A stretch of DNA of 64,000 bases from JACPIA01 sp964655995 (GTDB lineage: Bacteria > Patescibacteriota > Minisyncoccia > Phycocordibacterales > XYD1-FULL-46-19), in the NCBI GenBank assembly GCA_964655995.1, contig CAZZPK010000003.1:28849-92848 (forward strand), given 5' to 3'. Position numbers and translations under genes: made by a program. The notes under the pieces were generated by a model. The model ran no database searches, was not told the DNA's origin, and was given only the letters and a program-made list of their open reading frames with translations. This document shows, piece after piece, positions 56,772 through 64,000 of this stretch (its first letter is position 1; every line of letters starts with the position of its first letter).

Positions 56772-57695
56772 CTAGCTGGTGACAAAATCGCTCGAAAGAA
56801 TTGGTAGCCATTCATGTTCGGCGACGATAAGATCAACCACTCTTTTTGTCTCATATTCAGAAGCCTCATTAAAGTCATAAAGAACAATGACTTCATATGA
56901 GAATTCCTCAGGTGGATCAGTAAACAGGAGGCCGAACAAGACAACACCATCACGCATTTTTTCATTCAGACTTAGGTCAGGATACTCAAAATGGGCAATC
57001 TCAAGATGGTGCCAAAGAGTATCTATGCAGCTCCTGTGGGAACCAAATCCCCAAGACATTCGCCATTCTAAGAGGCTGGTATGAATAGCAAACCCCTTAA
57101 CACTATTACCTAGAGAGACAGCATATCCATTGCTCTCTAGTAATTTGTCAGCCAATCTCTTCTTTTGTATTTTAGACAGGGAGTTTATTTTTTCCAGTTG
57201 TTGTTGGTACTCTTTATTTACTATAGTTGCAGGTGGTGATAATTTAGCTAAGTTGCCCGATCGCCAGCTTGCCTGCAAGGACCTTGCCCATTCTTGTAGC
57301 TCAGGATCATGATGCCTCAGACTCAACGCGCTTCCTGTTTTTTGAGGACATAAATCATCTTCATGTCGGTCTAAAGGTTTGACGAAAATGAGCGGTACTC
57401 CTGGCAAAAGTTCTTTTTGGAGATAATTCACGCCCTTCTCAAACTCAAGTTCGTTTGTTGCCATTATTGCACCAATGAGTCGGCCGCAGTCTCTGGCTTC
57501 TTTGATTCGATTGAGTTTTCTGACTAACCCGCGGTTTCCTCTGGTGTCTTTCAGATCAAACCAGGATTCAACAATTAGGACATCAAGCCCCAATCGTTGC
57601 CTTAATACTAGGGCGAGTATATCCCTGTCTGTATTATTGGTGTAAGTAAAATCATTAGAACGCTCGAGTATCAAAATCAGCGGTCTATTATCCAT
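56772..57695 (-). CDS. Hypothetical protein between exact repeats, 307 residues
   Basis: I recognise no family. The soluble protein starts MDNRPLILILERSNDFTYTN, has an alpha/beta-looking N-terminal half (LDVLIVESWFDLKDTRGN; GRLIGAIMATNELEF; GVPLIFVKPLDRHEDD) resembling a receiver or NTP-binding-like fold, then a helical C-terminal half. GGAGGAGGG before ATG 57695 decides the start over ATG 57731. It is bracketed by 55-bp direct repeats C and D, as an inserted cassette would be. Confidence 0.65.
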   Translation of the reverse strand: MDNRPLILILERSNDFTYTNNTDRDILALVLRQRLGLDVLIVESWFDLKDTRGNRGLVRKLNRIKEARDCGRLIGAIMATNELEFEKGVNYLQKELLPGVPLIFVKPLDRHEDDLCPQKTGSALSLRHHDPELQEWARSLQASWRSGNLAKLSPPATIVNKEYQQQLEKINSLSKIQKKRLADKLLESNGYAVSLGNSVKGFAIHTSLLEWRMSWGFGSHRSCIDTLWHHLEIAHFEYPDLSLNEKMRDGVVLFGLLFTDPPEEFSYEVIVLYDFNEASEYETKRVVDLIVAEHEWLPILSSDFVTS

Positions 57696-57803
57696 CTGCC
57701 CTCCTCCATTTTGTTTTTGAGGTGCTTCCAAAACGGATTATGTACTTTTTGTATAAAAAGTCAATATTGTGTCATGGCCCAATACCAAAAACATCTATAT
57801 TCT

Positions 57804-57858
57804 AAACTATACCATCTAGCCGCGATCGCTGGCAGATGGAATAATTTAAAACAATAAA
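57804..57858. repeat. 55-bp GCGATCGC-centred repeat, copy D
   Basis: Identical to copy C. Region 57732-57803 between the 56772 gene and this repeat holds only AT-rich sequence. Confidence 0.9.
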
Positions 57859-57866
57859 TATTTAAT

Positions 57867-57919
57867 AAAACAACAAACCCGCCTCGTAACAGACGATTTG
57901 GGTCGTTGTCGCTGGCGGG
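57867..57919 (-). terminator. Three-copy terminator element, copy 3
   Basis: On the minus strand: CCCGCC, GACAACGACCCAAATCGTCTGT, GGCGGG, TTTGTTGTTTT. Same element as at 45715 and 46158, here ending a different gene on the opposite strand. Confidence 0.85.
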
Positions 57920-57923
57920 TGGT

Positions 57924-58178
57924 TTATGTGGTTGTGGGTTTAGAGAAAGACTTTTTTATTTCATCAATTATGCATTCAATTGAATCAATTGAATTGCTGT
58001 CAATTTGTATGGTTTGCCCTGTTTGCCAAACATAGTTCATTGCCCAGGTATCCAGATTTGAACGAACCCACTCCTGTACTCGTTCAGGGTGATTGATCAA
58101 TGTTTCCAGCAAATTCTGGATATCTTCTGGTTTGTTATTTCTCCCTATCTCCGCGACAACAAACTTCGTAAAAGTCAT
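57924..58178 (-). CDS. Small hypothetical protein, 84 residues
   Basis: A soluble helical protein (MTFTKFVVAEIGRNNKPEDI; HPERVQEWVRSNLDTWAMNYVW) with an Ser/Ile/Asp-rich C-terminal half. AAAAAGGAG lies 8 nt before ATG 58178. No family recognised. Confidence 0.6.
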   Translation of the reverse strand: MTFTKFVVAEIGRNNKPEDIQNLLETLINHPERVQEWVRSNLDTWAMNYVWQTGQTIQIDSNSIDSIECIIDEIKKSFSKPTTT

Positions 58179-58266
58179 AACAGTTCTCCTTTTTGTTCTA
58201 AATATAGAATAGCTAAAATAAAAAATATGTCAATAGGCTAAAATGGTCTAAATTTACTGTGGATAA

Positions 58267-58325
58267 GTGGGGGTTGCTAGTGGGGGAAAGTGGCATATAA
58301 TTAGTATGTAGTGGTAAGAAGTGGA
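58267..58325 (+). promoter_or_regulatory. mraZ promoter with AGTGG direct repeats (MraZ-box-like)
   Basis: TTGCTA (58274-58279), 16-base spacer, TATAAT (58296-58301). AGTGG occurs five times at 58267, 58280, 58290, 58311 and 58321 (steps 13, 10, 21, 10). Known MraZ operators are direct repeats of (A)AGTGG/TGGGN type with about 10-bp period, so autoregulation is likely. Confidence 0.6.
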
Positions 58326-58354
58326 ATACGCCAAGGGGCGGACAAAAAGCGGCC

Positions 58355-58789
58355 ATGCTTATCGGCGAATATCGTCACACTCTAGATGACAAAAAACGCG
58401 TCGCTTTGCCGGCCGCTTTTCGTAAGCACCTTGGTAAGCAGGTGGTGGTAACGCGCGGCTTGGATAACTGCTTGTTTGTTTACTCGCTGGCCGAGTGGCA
58501 AAAAGTGGCCGAGAAGTTGGCCAATCTCTCGATGGGTCAGGCTGACACCCGCGGTTTTAACCGCTTTATGTTGGCCGGGGCGGTGCCGGTGGAGGTCGAC
58601 GCTTTGGGGCGTATCTTGATCCCGGACTTTTTAAAAGAGTTTGCCGGTCTCAAGGATCGCTTAGTGGTCGTCGGCGTCCAGGTGCGTCTCGAGATTTGGA
58701 ACGAGAAGCGCTGGCGAGAATACACCGCCAAAGTGGAGAAGCAGGCCGACATTTTGGCCGAGAAGTTGGGCGAGGTCGGAGTGTTTTAA
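58355..58789 (+). CDS. mraZ: Transcriptional regulator MraZ
   Basis: DNA-binding AbrB-like protein that represses the dcw cluster. The 144-residue product has two MraZ repeats: LIGEYRHTLDDKKRVALPAAFRK at the start and AVPVEVDALGRILIPDFLKEF in the second half. It opens the dcw segment and is followed 5 nt on by rsmH. Confidence 0.95.
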   Translation: MLIGEYRHTLDDKKRVALPAAFRKHLGKQVVVTRGLDNCLFVYSLAEWQKVAEKLANLSMGQADTRGFNRFMLAGAVPVEVDALGRILIPDFLKEFAGLKDRLVVVGVQVRLEIWNEKRWREYTAKVEKQADILAEKLGEVGVF

Positions 58790-58794
58790 CGCCG

Positions 58795-59685
58795 ATGGCT
58801 CATACCCCCGTTCTTTTACAAGAGGTAGTTGACAATCTTAAGCCCCAAGCGGGCGAGACGGTGCTTGATGCCACTGCCGGCGCCGGCGGGCACGCTCGGG
58901 CCTTAGGCGAGCATTTGGGTGTCGACGGGCATTTGGTCCTGGTTGATGCTGATGAGGCCTCATTGGCCAAAGCGCGTCAAAATGTGGCCGGGTTGGCCTG
59001 CCGAGTCACCGCTCTTCGCGGCAATTTCCGGCGTTTGGCTAATCTCCTTGAGGCCGCGGCGATAGAGTCGGTGGATGTGGCCTTGTTTGATCTCGGCTTT
59101 TCTTCCGATCAGTTGAGCGAGTCCGGGAGGGGATTTTCTTTCTTGCTTAACGAGCCGCTCTTGATGACTTTGGCTCAATTGCCGGAGGAGGGCTTGACCG
59201 CTTATGAGATCGTTAACGAGTGGCGCGGCTCGGAGCTCGAGCGGATTTTGCGCGAGTATGGCGAGGAGCGCCACGCCCAGGTCATTGCTCAAGCCATCAC
59301 TCGTGCTAGGCGCGAGGCGCCGATTGCTACCACTTCCCAATTGGCTGAGTTGGTCCGGGGAGCGGTGCCCCGGGGTTATGCCAATGCTCGTTTGCACCCG
59401 GCCACGCGCACCTTCCAAGCCCTCCGTATTGCCGTTAATCAGGAGCTTGAGGCTTTAAGCGAGGGCTTGGCGGCTGCCTGGGGGCGGCTTGCCCCCGGCG
59501 GCCGCCTCGGAGTAATCAGCTTCCACAGTCTTGAGGCCAAGATCGTTAAAACCTATTTTAAATCGTTAGTTGCAAGTGGGACCGGCAAACTGCTTACCAA
59601 GCACGCCCTTAAGCCCCGGTATGCCGAGATCAGGCAAAATCCCCGCGCCCGCAGCGCCCAATTAAGAGTAATTAGCAAAAATTAA
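58795..59685 (+). CDS. rsmH: 16S rRNA (cytosine-1402-N4)-methyltransferase
   Basis: Methylates C1402 of 16S rRNA. The 296-residue protein starts MAHTPVLLQEVVDNLK, has VLDATAGAGGHARAL (SAM site), ALFDLGFSSDQLSESGRGFSF (substrate loop), TFQALRIAVNQELEAL and ISFHSLEAKIVKTYF. ATG 58795 is the true start; the frame continues upstream through mraZ. Confidence 0.96.
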   Translation: MAHTPVLLQEVVDNLKPQAGETVLDATAGAGGHARALGEHLGVDGHLVLVDADEASLAKARQNVAGLACRVTALRGNFRRLANLLEAAAIESVDVALFDLGFSSDQLSESGRGFSFLLNEPLLMTLAQLPEEGLTAYEIVNEWRGSELERILREYGEERHAQVIAQAITRARREAPIATTSQLAELVRGAVPRGYANARLHPATRTFQALRIAVNQELEALSEGLAAAWGRLAPGGRLGVISFHSLEAKIVKTYFKSLVASGTGKLLTKHALKPRYAEIRQNPRARSAQLRVISKN

Positions 59686-59700
59686 TTTTTAAAACATTTT

Positions 59701-60039
59701 ATGACCAAGCACTTAAATCTCCGCGAGCTGACCGACGCTTATTTGGCTTGGGAGAGGATATTGCTGTGGACTTTGGCGGCGGCGGTACTGCTGCTCGGCT
59801 CATTGTACGTTTTTTTGGTAGCCAGCTCCATCTCCAATATCGCTGTATTAGAGGAGGGGGAGAGCAATATCAGTCAATTGGAAAGCGAGATCGCCTCGCT
59901 TGAGGCAGAGTATATGGCCTTATCTTCGGATATTACTTTAGCCAAGGCCCTTGAGCGCGGTTTTGTAGAGACGGCCAGCGGTGGCGTGTTTGTCTCGTCC
60001 CAAGATCGGCATATCGTCTCCCTAGGCGCAATCCGTTAA
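59701..60039 (+). CDS. ftsL: FtsL-like division protein
   Basis: A 112-residue single-pass protein: short cytoplasmic N-terminus, membrane helix (about 20-43, LLWTLAAAVLLLGSLYVFLV) and an extracytoplasmic coiled coil (about 58-85, SQLESEIASLEAEYMAL). Position between rsmH and ftsI is the canonical ftsL site. Its stop overlaps the ftsI start (TAATG). Confidence 0.8.
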   Translation: MTKHLNLRELTDAYLAWERILLWTLAAAVLLLGSLYVFLVASSISNIAVLEEGESNISQLESEIASLEAEYMALSSDITLAKALERGFVETASGGVFVSSQDRHIVSLGAIR

Positions 60040-61748
60040 TGAGCGAAAAATCGACTATTAGAATCAGGATCCTCGCTTTGGTTATCGTGGTGGTGGCCGG
60101 CCTGTTTGTGAGCCGCCTGTTCTTCTTGCAGATTATTCGCGGAGATGAGCTTAGCAATCAAGCTGATCGGCAGTTTTATCAGCCGACCGGGTCAGTATTT
60201 AACCGCGGTTCCATTTTTTTTAGCTGGAAGGATGGCAGCTTGTTTGGCGCCGCCACCGTTAGGCAGGGTTATTGGGTGGAGGTCCAGCCGCCGCGGGTCA
60301 AAGATGCCGCCGCCCTGTACCAGACTCTGGCCAATTTTATACCGCTCAAATACGACGATTTTATTTTTAAAGTTGGCGACAAAAACAATTCCTATGAGAC
60401 TATTGCCAACCGCTTGCCGGAACCGACGGCAACAGCCATCGCTAATTTAAAATTGGATGGTGTGTTGGTGGCCAAAGAGCGATGGCGCCATTACCCGGCC
60501 GGACGCCTCGGCTCCCACGTCTTGGGGTTTATGGCTTTTCGCGGCGATGATTACGCTGGCCGCTATGGTTTGGAGCGCCAATATGAGCCGGTGCTCTCGC
60601 GGGTGCAAAGCGGTTCCTTTGTCAATTTTTTTGCCGAAATCTTTTTGGGCCTTAAGGGTAGTTTAACGAGTAATAAAGGAGATGTCGCCGGCGATATTAT
60701 TACCAACATTGAGCCCAAGGTCCAAACTATGCTTGAGTCGGAACTAGGCTTGGTCCGAGAGCGCTGGCAGTCGGCACTGGCCGGCGGCATTATTATGGAC
60801 CCTAAAACCGGCGCCATTATCGCTCTGGCTGCCTCGCCGGATTTTGATCCCGGGGGAAAAAAGGAGTCGCTAGAGATAGTCCGCAATCCATTGGTCAGTC
60901 AGGTTTATGAGATGGGCTCAATTGTAAAGCCGCTGGCAATGGCGATCGGACTCGATCTTAATGTGATCAAGCCGGCTACTACTTACACTGACCATACCGG
61001 TTTTGTGGTTCTAAATGGTCGGACGATTAGAAACTTTGACGGCAAGGGCCGCGGCACCGTCTCAATGCAGGAGGTATTAAATCAGTCGCTTAACACCGGT
61101 ATGGTGTTTGTCTCGCAAAAAATCGGCAAGGAAAAGTTGCGCGATTACATGTTTAGCTATGGTATCAAAGAGCCGACAGGTGTTGACTTGCCCGATGAGG
61201 CTGTTGGTTTGGCGCAAAATCTTTATTCCAGCCGGGAGGTGGAGTATGCCACAGCCTCTTTTGGCCAGGGTATTGCTTGGACGCCGATTGCGATCACTAG
61301 AGCTTTAGCCAGTTTAGGTAATGGTGGCCTGCTCGTTACGCCGCAAGTGGTTAAGAGTATCCGCTATCAAACAGGCTTGGCCACCGATATCGCGCCGGCC
61401 GCGCCGCGCCGAGTGCTGCAGCCGGAGACCAGCGAGGAGATCACCCGCATGCTTGTTAATGTTGTCGATCAAGCTTTGGCCGGTGGCGCGTACAAGATGA
61501 CTCATCACAGTGTGGCCGCCAAGACCGGTACGGCACAAATGCCCAATCCGGAGACCGGCGGCTATTATGACGACCGCTACCTGCACTCCTTTTTTGGCTA
61601 TTTCCCGGCTTATGATCCTAAATTTATAATCTTTCTCTTTCAAGTCCATCCGATTGGCGCCGAGTATGCCTCGGCTACTTTAACCGAGCCGTTTATGAAT
61701 CTGACCAAATTTTTGCTACAATATTACGCAATTCCGCCTGATCGCTAA
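60039..61748 (+). CDS. ftsI: Septal penicillin-binding protein 3 (FtsI/PBP3)
   Basis: Class B PBP of the divisome. One membrane helix (about 9-30), a PBP-dimer domain, and the transpeptidase with S294-IVK297 (MGSIVKPLAM), S350-L-N352 and K495-TGTAQ. Complete at 569 residues. Identified by order: rsmH-ftsL-ftsI-murF. Confidence 0.94.
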   Translation: MSEKSTIRIRILALVIVVVAGLFVSRLFFLQIIRGDELSNQADRQFYQPTGSVFNRGSIFFSWKDGSLFGAATVRQGYWVEVQPPRVKDAAALYQTLANFIPLKYDDFIFKVGDKNNSYETIANRLPEPTATAIANLKLDGVLVAKERWRHYPAGRLGSHVLGFMAFRGDDYAGRYGLERQYEPVLSRVQSGSFVNFFAEIFLGLKGSLTSNKGDVAGDIITNIEPKVQTMLESELGLVRERWQSALAGGIIMDPKTGAIIALAASPDFDPGGKKESLEIVRNPLVSQVYEMGSIVKPLAMAIGLDLNVIKPATTYTDHTGFVVLNGRTIRNFDGKGRGTVSMQEVLNQSLNTGMVFVSQKIGKEKLRDYMFSYGIKEPTGVDLPDEAVGLAQNLYSSREVEYATASFGQGIAWTPIAITRALASLGNGGLLVTPQVVKSIRYQTGLATDIAPAAPRRVLQPETSEEITRMLVNVVDQALAGGAYKMTHHSVAAKTGTAQMPNPETGGYYDDRYLHSFFGYFPAYDPKFIIFLFQVHPIGAEYASATLTEPFMNLTKFLLQYYAIPPDR

Positions 61749-61759
61749 TTTTTTAAAAT

Positions 61760-63073
61760 ATGAAAGCGCTCTTCCGCCAGCTTATCTTAATTATTTTGAC
61801 TTGGGAGTCGCGCTTGGTGCTTAGGCGCTACCGCCCTAAAATCATCGGTATTGCCGGTAGCGTCGGCAAAACTTCCGCCAAAGAGGCTGTCGCTTTAGTG
61901 ATGAAAAGCCGCGCTTTTACGCGCGCAAGCGCCAAAAGCTACAACAGCGAATTTGGCGTGCCGCTAACTATTTTGGACTGCGATACAGCCTGGGACAATC
62001 CACTGGGTTGGCTTAAAAATATCGCCGAGGGGATTTTGCTGCTTGCGATCAAAACGCCTTATCCTGAGTGGCTGGTGCTTGAGGTGGGTGCCGATCGACC
62101 GGGCGACACCGCCCGTTTAACCAAATGGCTCTCTTTTGATGCGGTGGTTGTTACCGCATTGCCGGCGATTACGGCTCATCTTGAATTTTACGATTCGCCG
62201 GAGGCGTTGGTGGAGGAGGAGGGGTCGCTGGCTTATGCCGTCAAGCCGGGCGGAGTGGTTGTCTTAAATATTGATGACCATAACATCAAGGCTCTGGCGC
62301 AAAAATTGGAGAGTTTGCCGTATCATCGCCGGCCCAAACTGATTACTTATGGCCTTAAAGAGGGCGCTGATGTCCGCGGCGCCGATTTTAAATTAAATTA
62401 TAACGACAAAGACAAGCTAATCGGTAGCAGTTTTATTGCCCACATTGAGACCAAGCATTATTTGCTGGAATTGGTTGAGACATTGGGCCAGGAGCAAATG
62501 TATCCCGGGCTCGCTGCTTTGGGGGTGGCCTACGGTCTTGGCTTTAAGCTTGAGCCGGCGGTAGCCGCGCTTAAAAAATACCGCTCGCCGGCCGGCCGAA
62601 CGCGGCTTATCCCGGGGATCAAAAACAGCCTGATTATCGATGACAGTTATAACGCCGCTCCGCCGGCGGTGCAGGCCGCTTTGCGGACTTTGGCGGAGGC
62701 CGGCGCCGGCGGCCGCAAGGTGGCCGTCTTGGGCGATATGCTCGAACTCGGCGAGTACACCATGGAGGCGCATCGCGAGATTGGCCGGCGCGCCGGCGAG
62801 GTTTGCGACTGGCTGCTTTTAGTCGGTCTCCGCTCCAAATTTACCGGCGAGGGGGCGCTTGCGGCCGGGTTGTCTCCCAAAAATATCAAATATTTTGATA
62901 CTGCGCTTGAAGCCGGCCGGGCATTACAAAATTTAATCAAAAGAGGAGATGTTATTTTGATCAAGGGATCGCAGGGGATGAGAATGGAAAAAGTGGTGGA
63001 GGAGGTGATGGCTAATCCGGAAGATAAGGAAAAACTGTTATGTCGCCAAGAAGCCGCCTGGCAAAATCGGTAA
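61760..63073 (+). CDS. murF: UDP-N-acetylmuramoyl-tripeptide--D-alanyl-D-alanine ligase
   Basis: Adds D-Ala-D-Ala to the peptidoglycan precursor. The 437-residue Mur ligase has GSVGKTSAKEAV (ATP loop), VLEVGADRPGD, VVVTALPAITAHLEF, DDSYNAAPPAVQAAL and LGDMLELG (MurF-type central motifs), and IKGSQGMRMEKVVEEV at the end. The N-terminal UDP-binding domain is short or missing: the ATP loop begins at about residue 32 instead of about 110. No mraY/murD follow, so the dcw cluster is broken here. Confidence 0.9.
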   Translation: MKALFRQLILIILTWESRLVLRRYRPKIIGIAGSVGKTSAKEAVALVMKSRAFTRASAKSYNSEFGVPLTILDCDTAWDNPLGWLKNIAEGILLLAIKTPYPEWLVLEVGADRPGDTARLTKWLSFDAVVVTALPAITAHLEFYDSPEALVEEEGSLAYAVKPGGVVVLNIDDHNIKALAQKLESLPYHRRPKLITYGLKEGADVRGADFKLNYNDKDKLIGSSFIAHIETKHYLLELVETLGQEQMYPGLAALGVAYGLGFKLEPAVAALKKYRSPAGRTRLIPGIKNSLIIDDSYNAAPPAVQAALRTLAEAGAGGRKVAVLGDMLELGEYTMEAHREIGRRAGEVCDWLLLVGLRSKFTGEGALAAGLSPKNIKYFDTALEAGRALQNLIKRGDVILIKGSQGMRMEKVVEEVMANPEDKEKLLCRQEAAWQNR

Positions 63074-63108
63074 AAAGAAAACACCGGAGCCCCCAAGGGG
63101 ACGGTGTT
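63072..63108 (-). terminator. Intrinsic terminator for the minus-strand pair
   Basis: AACACCG...CCCC and GGGG...CGGTGTT form the hairpin; on the minus strand it is followed by TTTTCTTTTT. It also separates the convergent murF. Confidence 0.75.
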
Positions 63109-63114
63109 TAATGC

Positions 63115-63186
63115 TTAGCGCGGTTGTGGCCGGCTCATGAGCCAAAGCGAAATGGCAAAAATGAGCATCACCAGGATAGCTTTCAT
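63115..63186 (-). CDS. Tiny membrane peptide, 23 residues
   Basis: MKAILVMLIFAISLWLMSRP plus three residues: one hydrophobic helix with a short basic end. Its ATG overlaps the upstream stop codon (TAATG) and GGAGG lies 5 nt before it. Followed by a terminator, so it completes a two-gene unit. Confidence 0.5.
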   Translation of the reverse strand: MKAILVMLIFAISLWLMSRPQPR

Positions 63187-63788
63187 TATTCCTCCTTGCG
63201 CTGACTCGTGTTCGCTACGGCGGGACGATTGAGAGGATCGCGAAACATTCGGACAAATTCCGCCCATTGTTTTTCCTCATCTTGGCGGCGCTTTGCCTCC
63301 CTAGCCAATTCGCGCCTCATTTTTTGCTCGAGACAATAGTCGTCGTAAGCAAAGCGAAAGCGCTGTAGTAACTCCCGGGATTCTTCAATACTTGACCCTT
63401 GTTCGCAGATCAAGGCGGCAAAAGCGTGAAATGATCCCGGTTTTTTGGCTTTTTGGAATTCGGCCAAAATTAAATCGATAGGGACATCTGGAGATCGTTT
63501 GTCCCATTCGACAATGATGCGCCATAGCGCCGCCGCCAAGGCCTCGTCCGTTATTTTGCGTGCCAGGCGCAGGGGCTGAAAGTGTAAATAGGGGAGCAAG
63601 CCGAGGTGTTTGAAAAAAGTCTCGGCTTTATCCCAAGGGTAATCACGGGCGCATTTTAGCAAAAACTCGCTGCGCCTCTGGCGTTCCTTGAATTGGTGGT
63701 ATGACCACCAGATAACAATGAGGCTGACTAGGGCGCCAATAATTCCGGCGCCAGTCCAAAACTCTGACCACTCTCCTAGCATAACCAT
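63186..63788 (-). CDS. Hypothetical membrane-anchored helical protein, 200 residues
   Basis: One N-terminal membrane helix (about 12-30, AGIIGALVSLIVIWWSYHQF) followed by a basic helical cytoplasmic domain with CARDYPWDKAETFFKHLG and a charged C-terminal coil (EQKMRRELAREAKRRQDEEKQ). No family recognised. GGGAGG lies 8 nt before ATG 63788. Confidence 0.6.
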   Translation of the reverse strand: MVMLGEWSEFWTGAGIIGALVSLIVIWWSYHQFKERQRRSEFLLKCARDYPWDKAETFFKHLGLLPYLHFQPLRLARKITDEALAAALWRIIVEWDKRSPDVPIDLILAEFQKAKKPGSFHAFAALICEQGSSIEESRELLQRFRFAYDDYCLEQKMRRELAREAKRRQDEEKQWAEFVRMFRDPLNRPAVANTSQRKEE

Positions 63789-63825
63789 AACCTTATCCTC
63801 CCATGTTAAAAATCCATATTTACTA

Positions 63826-63855
63826 TTGCTTCCGTCCTGGATTATATGCTATATT
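63826..63855 (+). promoter_or_regulatory. Promoter of tRNA-Glu
   Basis: TTGCTT (63826-63831), 18-base spacer, TATATT (63850-63855), about 15 nt before the expected transcript start at the tRNA region. Confidence 0.6.
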
Positions 63856-63876
63856 TACCTCTGTTGTCAATCAAAC

Positions 63877-63948
63877 GGCCCTATCGTCTATCGGTTAGGA
63901 CGGAAGCTTCTCAAGCTTCAAAGCCGGGTTCGACTCCCGGTAGGGTCA
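63877..63948 (+). tRNA. tRNA-Glu (anticodon CTC)
   Basis: Acceptor GGCCCTA pairs with TAGGGTC (one G-U), discriminator A. Anticodon stem GAAGC/GCTTC encloses TTCTCAA, anticodon CTC. T-arm GGTTCGACTCC. CCA is not encoded, unlike the other two tRNAs here. Confidence 0.94.
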
Positions 63949-64000
63949 CTATGCTTTGCGCTTGGAAATCCTGCCTCAAAAACTGCTGCGAGTTTCGCCG

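Noticed and set aside
36353..57858. GCGATCGC octamers as cyanobacterial HIP1
   Set aside because: The octamer appears as the centre of a longer specific repeat, and the gene content is not cyanobacterial.
58696..58794. Longer rsmH start inside mraZ
   Set aside because: The conserved N-terminus MAHTPVLL begins at 58795 and the upstream residues are a frame-shifted reading of mraZ.
63952..64000. Possible gene beginning right after tRNA-Glu
   Set aside because: An ATG at 63952 stays open to the window edge, but 16 codons without a ribosome site or recognisable sequence are not enough to call.
1..64000. rRNA genes, tmRNA, RNase P RNA, riboswitches, complete insertion sequences
   Set aside because: I looked for their usual conserved segments and transposase signatures and saw none.

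Overview
The window reads as a stretch of chromosome from a Patescibacteria / Candidate Phyla Radiation (CPR) bacterium. The evidence is indirect but consistent: housekeeping proteins are trimmed (a 481-residue Rel, a 417-residue ProS without the editing insert, a DnaX without its zinc module, a PriA-like protein without a Walker A motif), genes are packed with many 1-40 nt overlaps, and typical CPR families are present (SIMPL, Gmad2, a PaaX/Cas2-like repressor, DUF5663-like, YdjM-like, many tiny membrane proteins). I cannot fix the class from sequence reading alone. UGA, UAG and UAA all act as stops here, with one possible UAG exception near 31.76 kb.

Layout. 0-5 kb: partial GIY-YIG gene, tRNA-Leu(CAA), parB, then rel and topA on the minus strand. 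5-14 kb: a 217-residue orphan with its own promoter and terminator; dprA divergent from serS; an ftsQ-like gene, dus and dnaX; then separately promoted small genes (two paralogous orphans, a pyrF-like gene, a zinc-ribbon peptide); a 2H phosphoesterase directly behind tRNA-Gln(CTG). 14-19 kb: a tandem pair of M14-type carboxypeptidases of which the first looks catalytically dead, an AT-rich island with a SEC-C/HEPN-like protein, sppA and a PD-(D/E)XK nuclease. 19-31 kb: gpsA-glpK-like, a highly acidic secreted protein, msrAB, a Gmad2 protein, a transglycosylase-like protein, a thioredoxin-like protein, cdaA-tgt, uvrB. 30.5-37.5 kb: accessory zone with a PaaX/Cas2-like regulator flanked by two 34-bp palindromes, small membrane proteins, a heptapeptide-repeat protein, then pyk and hpf. 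37.4-45.5 kb: priA-def-fmt on the minus strand, and a four-gene cell-surface operon. 45.4-56.7 kb: two small genes with a shared terminator element, mreB1-holB-frr-rseP-proS-mreB2-mreC-mreD-pbp2-greA-lysS. 56.7-64 kb: an accessory gene bracketed by exact 55-bp repeats, another small gene, the dcw segment mraZ-rsmH-ftsL-ftsI-murF, two small minus-strand genes and tRNA-Glu(CTC).

Two styles of expression signal alternate. Many housekeeping genes have a TANNNT -10 box only 6-9 nt before the start codon and no Shine-Dalgarno, implying leaderless mRNAs. The short accessory genes usually have a near-consensus TTGACN-17-TATAAT promoter, a leader with AAGGAG/GGAGG, and an intrinsic terminator, so they look like self-contained cassettes. 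Several kinds of dispersed palindrome sit beside these cassettes: GCGATCGC-centred repeats in two direct pairs each bracketing one gene, a three-copy terminator element, 34-bp palindromes around the PaaX/Cas2-like gene, and a duplicated 44-bp terminator-tail/promoter. These are the least explained parts of the window.
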